Shown: positions 26,180-34,201 of the stretch, one piece after another
Position numbering within the stretch: the first letter of the stretch is position 1
How the letters are laid out: every line of letters starts with the position of its first letter
Assembly (NCBI RefSeq): GCF_002234405.1
Contig: NZ_NMQT01000051.1
Coordinates: forward strand, 1-64,000
DNA from: Amycolatopsis thailandensis
GTDB taxonomy: Bacteria; Actinomycetota; Actinomycetes; Mycobacteriales; Pseudonocardiaceae
DNA: 64,000 bases
Direction: 5' to 3'
Translations under genes and position numbers: made by a program
The notes under the pieces: model-generated
What the model was told of the DNA's origin: nothing
The model's input: the letters and a program-made list of their open reading frames with translations, nothing else
Database searches by the model: none

Positions 26180-26905
26180 TCCAGGCGGTGGCCGAAAGCG
26201 TTGCTCTGGACCCCTGAGCGCGTCGAACTGTGGCGGCGCACCGGGCAGAAGCCCTCCCGGGTCATGGTGTGGACACCCGAGCAGACCGGACGGTTCCTTG
26301 ACAACGCTGTTGACCACCCCTACCACGTGCTGCTACACCTCATCGCCTACCGAGGACTGCGACGCGGTGAAGCCTGCGGCCTGCCCTGGTGGGACGTCGA
26401 CTTCATCCGCCAGAGAATCACCATCACTGCGGCGCTGGTCCAAAACGGGTGGCGGGCCGAATTCGGCGAACCCAAGAGCGAAGCCAGCGGCCGGGTCATC
26501 GCCATCGACACCGCCACCACCGACGTCCTCGCCACACACAAGCAACGCCAGGCAAACCTGCAGGCGGCAGCGGGCGACGCGTGGATCGAGAACGGCCTAG
26601 TCTGTACCGAACCCGACGGCAAACCCTTGCAACCCTCACACCTCAGCGACGCCCTCCATGCCATCTCCGACGCCGCAGGCCTCCCGCCCGTACGCCTGCA
26701 TGACCTCCGCCACGGCGCCGCCACCCTCATGATCGCCGCCGGAGCCGACCTCAAACAGGTCCAAGAACTCCTCGGCCACTCCAGCATCGCCATCACCGCC
26801 GACACCTACACCCACGTCCTGCCGGAACTCGCCCGCGAAACCGCCGAAGCAGCTGCCTCGATCATTCCGCGCGGACAGAACCGGAAAATCCCTCCCGCCG
26901 CCTGA
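26180..26905 (+). pseudogene. Second tyrosine integrase, N-terminus lost
   Basis: From about 26200 the frame encodes the linker and full catalytic domain: VWTPEQTGRFLDNA, Arg in RGLRRGEACGLPWW, LHDLRHGAATLMI, LLGHSSIAITADTYTHVLPE with the nucleophile Tyr. The arm- and core-binding domains are missing; upstream sequence shows only scraps and runs into the antisense VOC remnant. Its C-rich third codon positions differ from the G-rich style of the 23630 integrase, so it came from another element. It is presumably inactive, though the catalytic domain itself is uninterrupted. Confidence 0.75.
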
Positions 26906-26976
26906 CGTAAGGCGCGGTTCACAGAGCTCGGCCTACCTGCCGGCCAACGTCTTACGTTGTGGCTCAAGTTAAGGGG

Positions 26977-27005
26977 GCCGACCCAGGTGAGCTGCCTGGG
27001 TCGGC
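26977..27005. terminator. Hairpin between the integrase remnant and the lsr2 locus
   Basis: A perfect 11-bp stem GCCGACCCAGG / CCTGGGTCGGC with a 7-nt loop separates two convergent units. Confidence 0.7.
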
Positions 27006-27281
27006 TTAGGCACGACAAGCCAGTCCAGTTGTCAGGGTTTGTGTCGACGCCGACCGTGTTTAGCCGCAGCGTGAGTTGTGCGCGGATCGCGACCGTCTTG
27101 ATAAGAAGTTTCCGACATATGCCTTTCCAGGCGGCTTTCGTTGGTTGGCGTGGGACTAGTGATCGGGCGTCAACGGGTCGGTGTCTTCGTGCGGATCGTT
27201 GGTGCGCTCGACCCGGTCAGCCTGGCAGAAGTCACGCCCTGCCGCGTGATGTTCTACTGCTTCGAGCATCGTCTCAAGTCC
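27006..27281. other. No firm gene
   Basis: A minus-strand mini-frame (ATG 27269 to stop 27156, 37 residues, LEAVEHHAAGRDFCQADRVE) has plausible composition but no ribosome site or homologue that I recognise. Otherwise nothing is seen. Confidence 0.3.
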
Positions 27282-27321
27282 CTTATCCCTTTTCCCTGCG
27301 GTGGCAGAGAAAAGGGATAAG
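27282..27321. terminator. Terminator 3' of lsr2
   Basis: A perfect 13-bp inverted repeat CTTATCCCTTTTC / GAAAAGGGATAAG with a 14-nt loop lies 15 bp beyond the lsr2 stop on its minus-strand side. Confidence 0.7.
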
Positions 27322-27336
27322 AAGCGAGCTGCTGCT

Positions 27337-27752
27337 TCAGGACTTCTTGCGGGGTGTGCGCTTGCGCTTGATGGGGGCCTCTTCGGCGACCGGTTCAGGG
27401 GCTGATTCGGCGTTGTTGAAGGCTTCGTAGATTTCGTTAGGAATGCGGCCGCGCTCGGTGATCGCGTAGCCGTTCGCTGATGCCCAGGCGCGGACCTGCT
27501 GGTTGCGTTCGCGGTGGGTGGGCTTCGCCGTACCACCGGCCACGGTGGACTGTCCGGTCGTGACCTTTACCTTGCTCCACCGACTCGCCTGCTGGCGTCG
27601 ATGAAGCGCTCGAGCTCTTCGCGCAGGGCGTCGGCGTTGTCATCGGAGAGGTCGATCTCATAGGTGACGCCGTCAAGCGCGAAGGGCACGGTTTGGGTGG
27701 CTTCGCCACCGTCGATGTCGTCGACGATCTGGACGGATACCTTTTGTGCCAT
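27337..27752 (-). pseudogene. lsr2: Lsr2-family nucleoid protein, split by a one-base deletion in the linker
   Basis: The first part (ATG 27752) reads MAQKVSVQIVDDIDGGEATQ, ALDGVTYEIDLSDDNADALR and FIDASRRVGGAR, the complete Lsr2 dimerisation domain, and then stops at TAA. One base earlier, a different frame continues naturally: VKVTTGQSTVAGGTAK, NQQVRAWASANGYAITERG, RIPNEIYEAF with the AT-hook-like RGRIP. An unusual Lys/Arg/Glu tail (EEAPIKRKRTPRKKS) follows. Restoring one A in the linker near 27582 rebuilds a full protein. Lsr2 is an H-NS-like xenogeneic silencer. As written, only a dimerisation fragment would be made unless ribosomes slip or 27543 is used as a second start. Confidence 0.8.
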
Positions 27753-28172
27753 CGATAGTGCCTTCCGCTAGGTCATGTCACGCCTTTTCAGATTGGCGCG
27801 GTACCAATAGGTCTAGTCGAAATGCGCCGAACCGGCGGATCGGCAGGCCCTGTCGCGATCGGGCAGTCGGCTTGTCGATGTCCATTTGAGACAGATTGAC
27901 CCAAGCGGGTGCGTCGTCAGGGCCGACGCTGGTCGTTGCCATCTACGCTTGTGGTCATCTGCTCTGCGGACCTGAGCGCACCGGGCAGATGAATGGCCCT
28001 GCGGCGTCGGTCGGGGAGAGAAGTCACGGTCTTCCCGAAAGCGTCAGTGCCTCGGGGCGTGAGGAGATCGGCGCAGGTGCACCCGTCGCTTGTGACCGAC
28101 TGGTCGTCGACATGCGCGAGGGCCGTGACCGAAGTTGGTCACAGGCACTTTCACAGATGGGTAGTGCCCTCG
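27753..28172. other. Upstream region of lsr2 and empty spacer
   Basis: 27753-27870 is the lsr2 promoter side. The remainder has only weak overlapping frames. I recognise no gene. Confidence 0.45.
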
Positions 28173-28268
28173 GCGGGAGTACCAAAGGATGGGAACAGGG
28201 CTGACCATTGGTTTCTCAGGGGCAGTCTAGTGACCGAGGCATCTTTTGGGGTGTCTTCGCCTGAGTAG
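28173..28268 (+). repeat. Direct repeat flanking the glycan cluster, left copy
   Basis: The first 32 bp (starting GCGGGAGTACC, containing AAAGGATGGGAACAGGG) are identical at 32851-32882. The following 60 bp are diverged but alignable. In one frame both encode a tail GVPKDGNRA... ending SPE or PSE at a stop. Confidence 0.65.
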
Positions 28269-28331
28269 CGCCGTGTGGGGCGGTGCCTAGGCACCCGCCC
28301 CACAGCCAGGTCCAGACGTTGCTGCGGTCCG

Positions 28332-29462
28332 TCACCATGCGGTGTCGCGGCGAAGTCGGGCAGCAGTGCGGATGAGCGACCGTGCGGAAGTGGTGCGCCA
28401 GGAGGCGGGCAGGAAGCGGTCGATGATGTGGCGTGCATTCCGGCAGTGCCACCACAACACAGGCGAGACGAGGAACAGTCGCTGATCCATAGGGGTGTGC
28501 AGTCGCTTACGAAGGCGACCGCGCAGCGACTCCGCGACCCGGTTGGTGAGACCCGGATACTGGGCTTCAACCTGTGCAAGGAAACCCCGCACGTCTGGTG
28601 TGCCGCCTTGGCGCAGGCAGGAATCCAGGGTGTGGAAGTAGTTGCGGATGTACCGGTTCAGCGGGAAATTTCGGGCGATTGCGCGGATCTCGGCGTCAGG
28701 GTTGCCAGCGAGGTCGTGGTAGGAGCGTTCCAGGGCCTCGATGCTGTCGAATCGGCGGACATCGCGGCGGGAGCTGGCAGAGTCGGGCCGCTTTACGTAG
28801 ATGGACAAGGTGCGGTCGAGCAGATCGACCTGGCGTGCGCGGGCCAGCGCCTTATAGGCGAACTCCATGTCCTCCCCGCACGTGCTTCCCTCGACGAAGC
28901 GAAGGCCGTGGTTGAGCAGGAACAGCCGCCGGTACGCGACGCTGGCCGTCCATGTGCGGATCGTCCGGTCCACAACCCGGTGCCGTAGGGCGGTCAGCCC
29001 TGAGACTCGGCCGGGATGGGGAGGGTGCGCATCAAAGTACCGACGGAGAATGGTTCCAGCCGGGTCGACGGTGTCCCAGCCCCAGCAGATCAGGTCAGGC
29101 GAGTCACCGCCCGTCTGCGTCACGATGCTCACCAGGTCTGGGGCGACTCGGTCGTCGCCGTCGAGGAAGAGCACGTAAGCGCCTGCCGCCAACTCGGCGC
29201 CAGCGTTGCGGGCGGCGCTGACGCCGCGGTGAGGTGTGTGGGCGAGGCGCGGCCTGGGAATCTCGCCCTTCGCGAACACTTGGCGCACGACCGTGGCGGT
29301 GCTGTCGGTGGATCCGTCGTCGACCACGATCACCTCGAAGTCGTTGCTGGTCTGCGTGGCGAGAGACGCGAGGGTGGTGCGGACGTGCGCTGCCATGTTG
29401 TGGACGGGGATGACGACACTGAGACTGATCCGAAGCGGTGTTAGTTCAGCTGGGTCGGACAT
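28332..29462 (-). CDS. Glycosyltransferase family 2
   Basis: The protein is 376 residues. The GT-A nucleotide-sugar fold is plain: SLSVVIPVHNMAAHVRTTLA (13-32), VIVVDDGSTDST, then HRGVSAARNAGAELAAGAYV and the DxD-type LFLDGDDRVAPD. An aromatic acceptor region with CGEDMEFAYKALAR carries the ED catalytic base motif. The C-terminal 100 residues are basic and helical, possibly membrane-peripheral. ATG 29462 lies inside the upstream gene's last codons (17-bp overlap). It transfers an activated sugar onto a cell-surface glycan or secondary metabolite; donor and acceptor are not readable. It is the last gene of the five-gene operon. Confidence 0.88.
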   Translation of the reverse strand: MSDPAELTPLRISLSVVIPVHNMAAHVRTTLASLATQTSNDFEVIVVDDGSTDSTATVVRQVFAKGEIPRPRLAHTPHRGVSAARNAGAELAAGAYVLFLDGDDRVAPDLVSIVTQTGGDSPDLICWGWDTVDPAGTILRRYFDAHPPHPGRVSGLTALRHRVVDRTIRTWTASVAYRRLFLLNHGLRFVEGSTCGEDMEFAYKALARARQVDLLDRTLSIYVKRPDSASSRRDVRRFDSIEALERSYHDLAGNPDAEIRAIARNFPLNRYIRNYFHTLDSCLRQGGTPDVRGFLAQVEAQYPGLTNRVAESLRGRLRKRLHTPMDQRLFLVSPVLWWHCRNARHIIDRFLPASWRTTSARSLIRTAARLRRDTAW

Positions 29463-30321
29463 CGCTGAGCCGCCGTCGTGGGATCGAATCGATCACTGAC
29501 CGGGATGAGCAGTTGACCAGCTCGACGCCTGTTTTGAGGCAAAATTGCCACAGGAATCGGAATCCGACAAGCACTTCGAGATATGACTCGGCGCACCGTT
29601 CCATTGTCCGCTTGGTGAACTGGGTGGAGAGCCAGGCGTTTAAGCTCGGCGACACTTCGTACGCATAGAATTCGTCGGCGCTGTCATCGAGTGCGGCGGC
29701 GATATTGGCGATTATGTTGGTAGTGTCGCAGCCTAATAGATAGATCCGGCGAAAACCCATATGGATAGCTAGGAGGACCGCGTGCTGCACGACTGAGCAG
29801 AAGCGGGGGATGATGCGGGTGGCATCGGCGCGGATGATGTAGTAGTCGGAAAAGTAGAACGGGTTGCAGAAGTAACTTACGTTCTCATTGGTGTCGAGCC
29901 TGTGTTCGCGGACGAATCCGGCCTCGGAGCTGGGCACGAAGCAGGCTGGCGACTGCTCTCCAACGAAGATCTTGCGTAGCGTCTCTAGCATCGATGCGTC
30001 AAGCGGGGAGTTCAGGTCAAGCGAGAAAAAGCGACGGTCGGACAGCACGTGATATCTAGGGTAGATGACCGCGTCGAGGTCATCGATGGTGAGATTGTTC
30101 ACGGTGAAGACCACGTCGTCAGCAAGGACCGACAAGTCGTCGTCAGTCAAAGAGGGCCCGTTGCCGAGGATGAAACACTCCTCGCCAGCGTGGACGCCCC
30201 GAAACCGCTCGTTGTCCCGGATCAGCTTCCGCTCGGCCGGATGGCGCGCTAGATATCGCGCTTCGCGTGCCATCAGGGCGGCCTTGCGCGGCAACCTCAG
30301 TGCCGGACTGCACGTTCTCAC
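29446..30321 (-). CDS. MptE/Maf- or sialyltransferase-like protein (GNGPSL motif)
   Basis: The protein is 291 residues. GEECFILGNGPSLTDDDLSV near residue 46 is the nucleotide-binding loop shared by DUF115/MptE-like proteins and by GT42 sialyltransferases (GNGPSL...D.S.L). A later GFRRIYLLGCDTTNI matches the second conserved strand (IYLxGxD). Given the CMP-sugar synthetase three genes upstream, a transferase using a CMP-activated acidic sugar is the most attractive role; MptE-type pyrophosphokinase chemistry is the alternative. Start GTG 30321 overlaps the preceding TGA (GTGA), which supports it over the ATG at 30273. Several lower-GC codons suggest transfer. Confidence 0.65.
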   Translation of the reverse strand: MRTCSPALRLPRKAALMAREARYLARHPAERKLIRDNERFRGVHAGEECFILGNGPSLTDDDLSVLADDVVFTVNNLTIDDLDAVIYPRYHVLSDRRFFSLDLNSPLDASMLETLRKIFVGEQSPACFVPSSEAGFVREHRLDTNENVSYFCNPFYFSDYYIIRADATRIIPRFCSVVQHAVLLAIHMGFRRIYLLGCDTTNIIANIAAALDDSADEFYAYEVSPSLNAWLSTQFTKRTMERCAESYLEVLVGFRFLWQFCLKTGVELVNCSSRSVIDSIPRRRLSDVRPS

Positions 30322-30812
30322 AGGCCATATCCGGGACGTGACGTGTGTTCTCCGGCGAACAAGGGCAGCGCCCGCGGCCGCGTCACGTGGGCATTGGCGA
30401 CGGTCCACAGATACTGAGTCTCTTCGGCGGTATCGGTGAGATGCATGGAATGCTTGCCTACCCGGGCGAGCTTACGCACAGTGTCTTTCAGTTCGGCGAG
30501 GTCAGCGGACGAGCCTGCCCTGACCAACAAGACGTCCAGCCGCTCCGATTCCCGCCAGCATGCCTTGGATTTGTCGTGGGAGAAGCGGAACCCGTCGGTT
30601 GGGCTCCCGATCCATGGTTCGCCGTCGTAGGTGTCGATAAGGAAGCTGCGCAGGTGTGCGTACTCGGTCGGCCGCAGGATCAGGCGGCGATGGATGGCGG
30701 TCGTGGCCGCGATTGCGAGGTGGGCCCGGTGAGTGGCGTAGCCCGCGAATAGCGCGGGCCAGAGGACCAGCGCACGCAGCACTCCGGGCGCGCTCGGGTC
30801 GGGCTCGACCAT
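30318..30812 (-). CDS. Unknown protein of the glycan cluster
   Basis: The protein is 164 residues. ATG 30812 is preceded by GGAGAGGAA; an ATG at 30833 overlapping the upstream stop (TAATG) is the alternative. Residues 15-40 are hydrophobic (VLRALVLWPALFAGYATHRA), then TEYAHLRSFLIDTYDGEPWI, RLDVLLVRAG and GKHSMHLTDTAEETQYLW. The LDVLLV strand and the HLTDT...E segment hint at a nucleotidyltransferase- or sugar-binding-like fold, but I cannot name a family. Couplings on both sides (TAATG, GTGA) bind it to the operon, so it probably acts on the same sugar. Confidence 0.55.
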   Translation of the reverse strand: MVEPDPSAPGVLRALVLWPALFAGYATHRAHLAIAATTAIHRRLILRPTEYAHLRSFLIDTYDGEPWIGSPTDGFRFSHDKSKACWRESERLDVLLVRAGSSADLAELKDTVRKLARVGKHSMHLTDTAEETQYLWTVANAHVTRPRALPLFAGEHTSRPGYGL

Positions 30813-30832
30813 TGTTGTTCCTCTCCACAGCA

Positions 30833-31507
30833 TTACGACATCAGGAAACTGTGTCCGCCGCGCTCCACGTAAAGTCGCTCCGCGATCCAGAAGTCCAGGG
30901 GCGTATCGATATCGATGGCTTCCACGTCGTCGATGATCCGCAGGCGGGGAGCACGGCCCACGACGTTGCGATATTTGATCATCGTTTTCCGGTTGAGGAC
31001 GTTGATGGCGAAGTTCAGCGCGAGGATGTCGGGGAGGTCCTGACTGCGGGGCTGGGCGGCCAGGTCGTAGTTGATGGGGCGGTTATCGCGGAACAGGAAC
31101 TCTTTGACCAGGCTGCCGGTGTTAAGCGAGTCGAACCGGCCGTCGCCGCCGACGAACTCTGCTATAAGTCGCTCGATCGTTGCGTCGCGAACCAGAGGGC
31201 TCGTGCAGTTCGCATAGACGATGACGTCGGCTTCGCACTGAGTCGCCATATGCGCGTAGACATCGCTCATAGATGCCGTGTTGGTCGCGTAGCGCGGATC
31301 TCTGGTGACCGTTTCACAACCCAGTTCGGCGGCGATGGAGAGCGCTAATGGGTCGTCGGAGTTCACGACCACGCTGTCGAGGGCTGGCAGGCGCTTTAGC
31401 TGGACTAGCTTGCTCTCGAGAAGTGTGGTTCCAGCGAAGGGACGGGTATTCTTTATGGGTACACGCACGGAACCAGCCCGGACGGCCACCATCGCTTTGA
31501 CCTTCAC
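30833..31507 (-). CDS. Acylneuraminate/CMP-sugar cytidylyltransferase family protein
   Basis: The protein is 224 residues. The N-terminal VKVKAMVAVRAGSVRVPIKN is the CTP-binding signature (RxGSxRxxxKN) of NeuA/KdsB-type enzymes. SDDPLALSIAAELG, YANCTSPLVRDATIERLI and the terminal IDDVEAIDIDTPLDFWIAE (metal-binding ID.P.D) complete the family pattern. It makes a CMP-activated acidic sugar from CTP. Start GTG 31507 overlaps the epimerase TGA (GTGA). No NeuB- or NeuC-like synthase is nearby, so the sugar must be made elsewhere or be non-sialic. Confidence 0.85.
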   Translation of the reverse strand: MKVKAMVAVRAGSVRVPIKNTRPFAGTTLLESKLVQLKRLPALDSVVVNSDDPLALSIAAELGCETVTRDPRYATNTASMSDVYAHMATQCEADVIVYANCTSPLVRDATIERLIAEFVGGDGRFDSLNTGSLVKEFLFRDNRPINYDLAAQPRSQDLPDILALNFAINVLNRKTMIKYRNVVGRAPRLRIIDDVEAIDIDTPLDFWIAERLYVERGGHSFLMS

Positions 31508-32451
31508 CGCAGTCGGCCTGACATCTGGGTAGCGAGTGCCCAAGCGACCGTGTTTGCGATTCCCTCGGTCAAACTCACTGTCGGGCTCCACCCGAGGTCG
31601 GCGTGTATGCGCTTGTAACTGCAGTAGATGCCAAACTGGTCGCCTGGCGTGGACCCCTCGTAGCACACTTCCACCGGAAAGGGCAGGTTCCCGCGGATGG
31701 TCTCGACGAGTTCCCTCACCGTGGTCTTGTGAGTGGTCGCGACGTTGTACACGGTGAAGCGCGCGCCGTGAGTAGGGGCTCCTGCGAGGACCAAGCTCTC
31801 CACGGCGTCGCTGATGTGCACGAAGTCGCGGAACCGGTCGGGACTGCCCTTGACATGAATGCGACGGGATGACAAGGCCTGGCCGAGGAAGATACTGACC
31901 ATTCCTTGGCGCAGGTTGGCCAGGCTCTGCCCAGGACCGTACGTGTTGTTAAACCGGAGGACGGTGCACGCCAGGCCACGCTCCGCATAAAGCCGCATGT
32001 ACTGCTCGCTGGCCAGCTTGCCAACGGCGTAGAAGCTCTTCGGAACAGTCGGTGCGGTCTCGACCACCGGCATGAGCTCTTGATCGCCATAAACCGACAT
32101 CGAACTGGCATAGACGAACACGGGGCACTTCGCGCGGTACGCATAGTCCAACAGCAGGAGGGTCGACGCCACGTTGCTGTTCAGGTCGGACACCGGATCA
32201 TCGAAGCTTGGAATGCCTCCGCTTTGCCCCGCGATGTGGTAAATCGCGTCGAAGGTCCGACCGTCAAGTCTGGCGATGACTGCGGGGTCGGATACGTCCC
32301 CGATAATGCGCTCGCACCGTTCAGGGATGTTGTCGATGTCACCGGAGGAGAGGTTGTCGATCGTCAGGACCGCGTGCCCTTGATCGAGAAGTCGCCTCGC
32401 CAACCACGACCCGATGAATCCAGCCGCACCGGTCACGAGTGTGTCGCCCAT
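31504..32451 (-). CDS. NAD-dependent nucleotide-sugar epimerase/dehydratase
   Basis: This 315-residue extended SDR starts with TGAAGFIGSWLARRL (Rossmann GxxGxxG). It then has LSSGDIDNI, YHIAGQSGGIPSFDDP, the catalytic SSMSVYGD and YAVGKLASEQYM (YxxxK), and RFNNTYGPGQSLANL. It is UDP-glucose 4-epimerase/dTDP-glucose dehydratase-like; the exact substrate is open. It is the first gene of the five-gene minus-strand operon, with GAGAGGGGAG upstream of its ATG. Confidence 0.88.
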   Translation of the reverse strand: MGDTLVTGAAGFIGSWLARRLLDQGHAVLTIDNLSSGDIDNIPERCERIIGDVSDPAVIARLDGRTFDAIYHIAGQSGGIPSFDDPVSDLNSNVASTLLLLDYAYRAKCPVFVYASSMSVYGDQELMPVVETAPTVPKSFYAVGKLASEQYMRLYAERGLACTVLRFNNTYGPGQSLANLRQGMVSIFLGQALSSRRIHVKGSPDRFRDFVHISDAVESLVLAGAPTHGARFTVYNVATTHKTTVRELVETIRGNLPFPVEVCYEGSTPGDQFGIYCSYKRIHADLGWSPTVSLTEGIANTVAWALATQMSGRLR

Positions 32452-32850
32452 CAGAGTTGAGGCTCCCCTCTCGGTGCGTCAGTAAGCAGGGTGACCATCG
32501 CGCACTGGTCTGACACCGTTACAGGACGGCGACGCGGCACAACCAAGCCCACTTGTTCGTTCGCGGGGTTGCCGAAGATCGCGTTCCTCGGCCGGTTCGA
32601 CGCGTCCGTGGCGGTCCTCCGGTCGGGTGCTGCTACTGCGGGCGTGTTCAGCCACGGCGCGTCGATCCGCCCGTGGCTGCCGGTCACTGACATCGACGTT
32701 TACAGTCGGCTTCTTGGCGCCGCGCGCTGGCGAGTGCGGCGGGTCGTGCCGGCCAACGGTGGTCGAGGCTTGTCGGAGGCCAGTGGCGGCGGCATTCCCT
32801 CCTGTCGGTTGGTGATCTTGGTACGTGCCGCCGCCCTGGCCGGACCTCGG
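32452..32850. other. Promoter side of the glycan operon; otherwise empty
   Basis: This stretch lies upstream of the epimerase gene. One plus-strand frame is open but unconvincing. No hairpin or RNA gene is recognised. Confidence 0.4.
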
Positions 32851-32946
32851 GCGGGAGTACCAAAGGATGGGAACAGGGCTGAACAGCGGTTCTACTGCAG
32901 CAGCATGGTGGTCGAATGCCGGTTTGGGCTCCAGCCGTCAGAGTGA
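32851..32946 (+). repeat. Direct repeat flanking the glycan cluster, right copy
   Basis: This is the partner of 28173-28268, with 32 identical leading bases (GCGGGAGTACC...) and then diverged homology, in the same orientation. Confidence 0.65.
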
Positions 32947-32987
32947 GTGGCTAGGCGATGGGCGGAGGGTGACGAACCGTCCACCGC

Positions 32988-33371
32988 TTAGTCCACTTCG
33001 ATGCCCGTGTGTCTCTGCCACTCCTCCTTGGCTCTCTCGCGCGTGCTTTCGAGCTCCTGGAGAAGCGGGAGAAGTTCTTGGGCTGTGTACCCCTTCGCCT
33101 CGACCTCGCCGACACGAAAGTGCTTTTGATCGTGGCGATGGAGCGCCACGTCGAGCACCTTCGCAAGTCCAGGAAGCGCTGCGCTCACGGTACCGATCAG
33201 AAGGATGACATCCGGCTTGCCGGAGGAGTCGGCGTGCACGAAGCCCTCGTCAACGTCCAGGCCAGCCCCTTCGAGCGCTTCACGCAGTTCAGTCGCAGCC
33301 TCTGGGTTGACGTGGAGTTCGAGGGCGCCGTCTGTCGGGATGCCGAGGCCTGCGCGGATGTCGATGGTCAT
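32988..33371 (-). CDS. Small alpha/beta protein, possibly effector-associated (EACC1-like)
   Basis: The protein is 127 residues. It begins with an acidic beta segment (ALELHVNPEAATELREALEG), has a central helix IGTVSAALPGLAKVLDVALH, a beta strand KHFRVGEVEAKG, then YTAQELLPLLQELESTRERA. The order strand - hydrophobic helix - basic turn - strand - helix resembles effector-associated constant components found beside actinobacterial STAND or caspase systems, but the match is weak. No partner gene is intact nearby. The function is unknown. Confidence 0.5.
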   Translation of the reverse strand: MTIDIRAGLGIPTDGALELHVNPEAATELREALEGAGLDVDEGFVHADSSGKPDVILLIGTVSAALPGLAKVLDVALHRHDQKHFRVGEVEAKGYTAQELLPLLQELESTRERAKEEWQRHTGIEVD

Positions 33372-33635
33372 GGGTTACAGGATGCACCAGCAAGAGCGCC
33401 GCTCGTCAGAAGTGGTTGCGACGGGTGGCTGTGGCGGTGGCCGAGTGGCCCGCCACACATCTGAACAGGGTGGTCACCCATCGCGTGCTGCATCGGGACG
33501 CAGCCGACGCGCCGCTACATATAGTGCGCGTACCGGGTGGCGACCGCTTCGTTGGTGGGCAGAAACGCAGTACAGCTTTTACTTGGTTGGCAGTACGCAG
33601 AGTGACGGTGAGCCGTCAACGACCTGCACAGTTCA
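33372..33635. other. No gene recognised
   Basis: This is the spacer between the small protein and the frameshifted gene next to the CRISPR array. Only weak frames are present. Confidence 0.4.
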
Positions 33636-34092
33636 ATGCACACGGCGATCGGCCTCACCGAGGCGGACGACAACGAAGACATGAAGAGCTTCGGCCCCTA
33701 CGTCAAAACAAATCCCGCCTTTGTCGACTGGGCGTTCTTCGCGCTGAACAACACGAAGCTGACCGAGGACACCATCGGGAACTTGCGTGCGGTGGTAACT
33801 CCAGAATCCATCCCGCATTGGAATTTCAAGAGAGTGAAGATGTTGCTGGCCAAGCACAGCCTGGCCAGCAAGGTGCACTTCCTGGACGAGAACACCGCCT
33901 GCATGAAGTACCTACCCGAGGTTGACCGCACGCCAGGTCACCGACGGCGGCTTCCCCATCGTCGAACCGAAGTACATGACGCTTCAGCTACGACCCGATC
34001 TCGGCGGAGAGTGGAGAGTGTTCTCCGCTGGTGACCGAGTCCACTACCCGGAAGAGATCCCGCCGCCGGGATGGGATTCCCAGGCAACGTAA
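33636..34092 (+). pseudogene. Unknown gene adjoining the CRISPR array, one frameshift
   Basis: The first frame reads DNEDMKSFGPYVKTNPAFVD, WAFFALNNTKLTEDTIGNLR and HFLDENTACMKYLPEVD. After a single extra C near 33928 the next frame continues RQVTDGGFPIVEPKYMTLQL, GGEWRVFSAGDRVHYPEEIP and stops at 34092. Joined, they make a protein of about 151 residues with low-GC codons. I do not recognise the family. The 3' end abuts the most decayed CRISPR repeats. Confidence 0.55.
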
Positions 34093-34201
34093 GCCCGGGC
34101 ATGGGGAACATGAGACCTTCGACGCCCCCGGTGACCGCGAGACGATGGCACTCCGCACGCGTGGAGCATAGGGCCGCCTGGCGGTCGATCCCCAGCATCG
34201 C

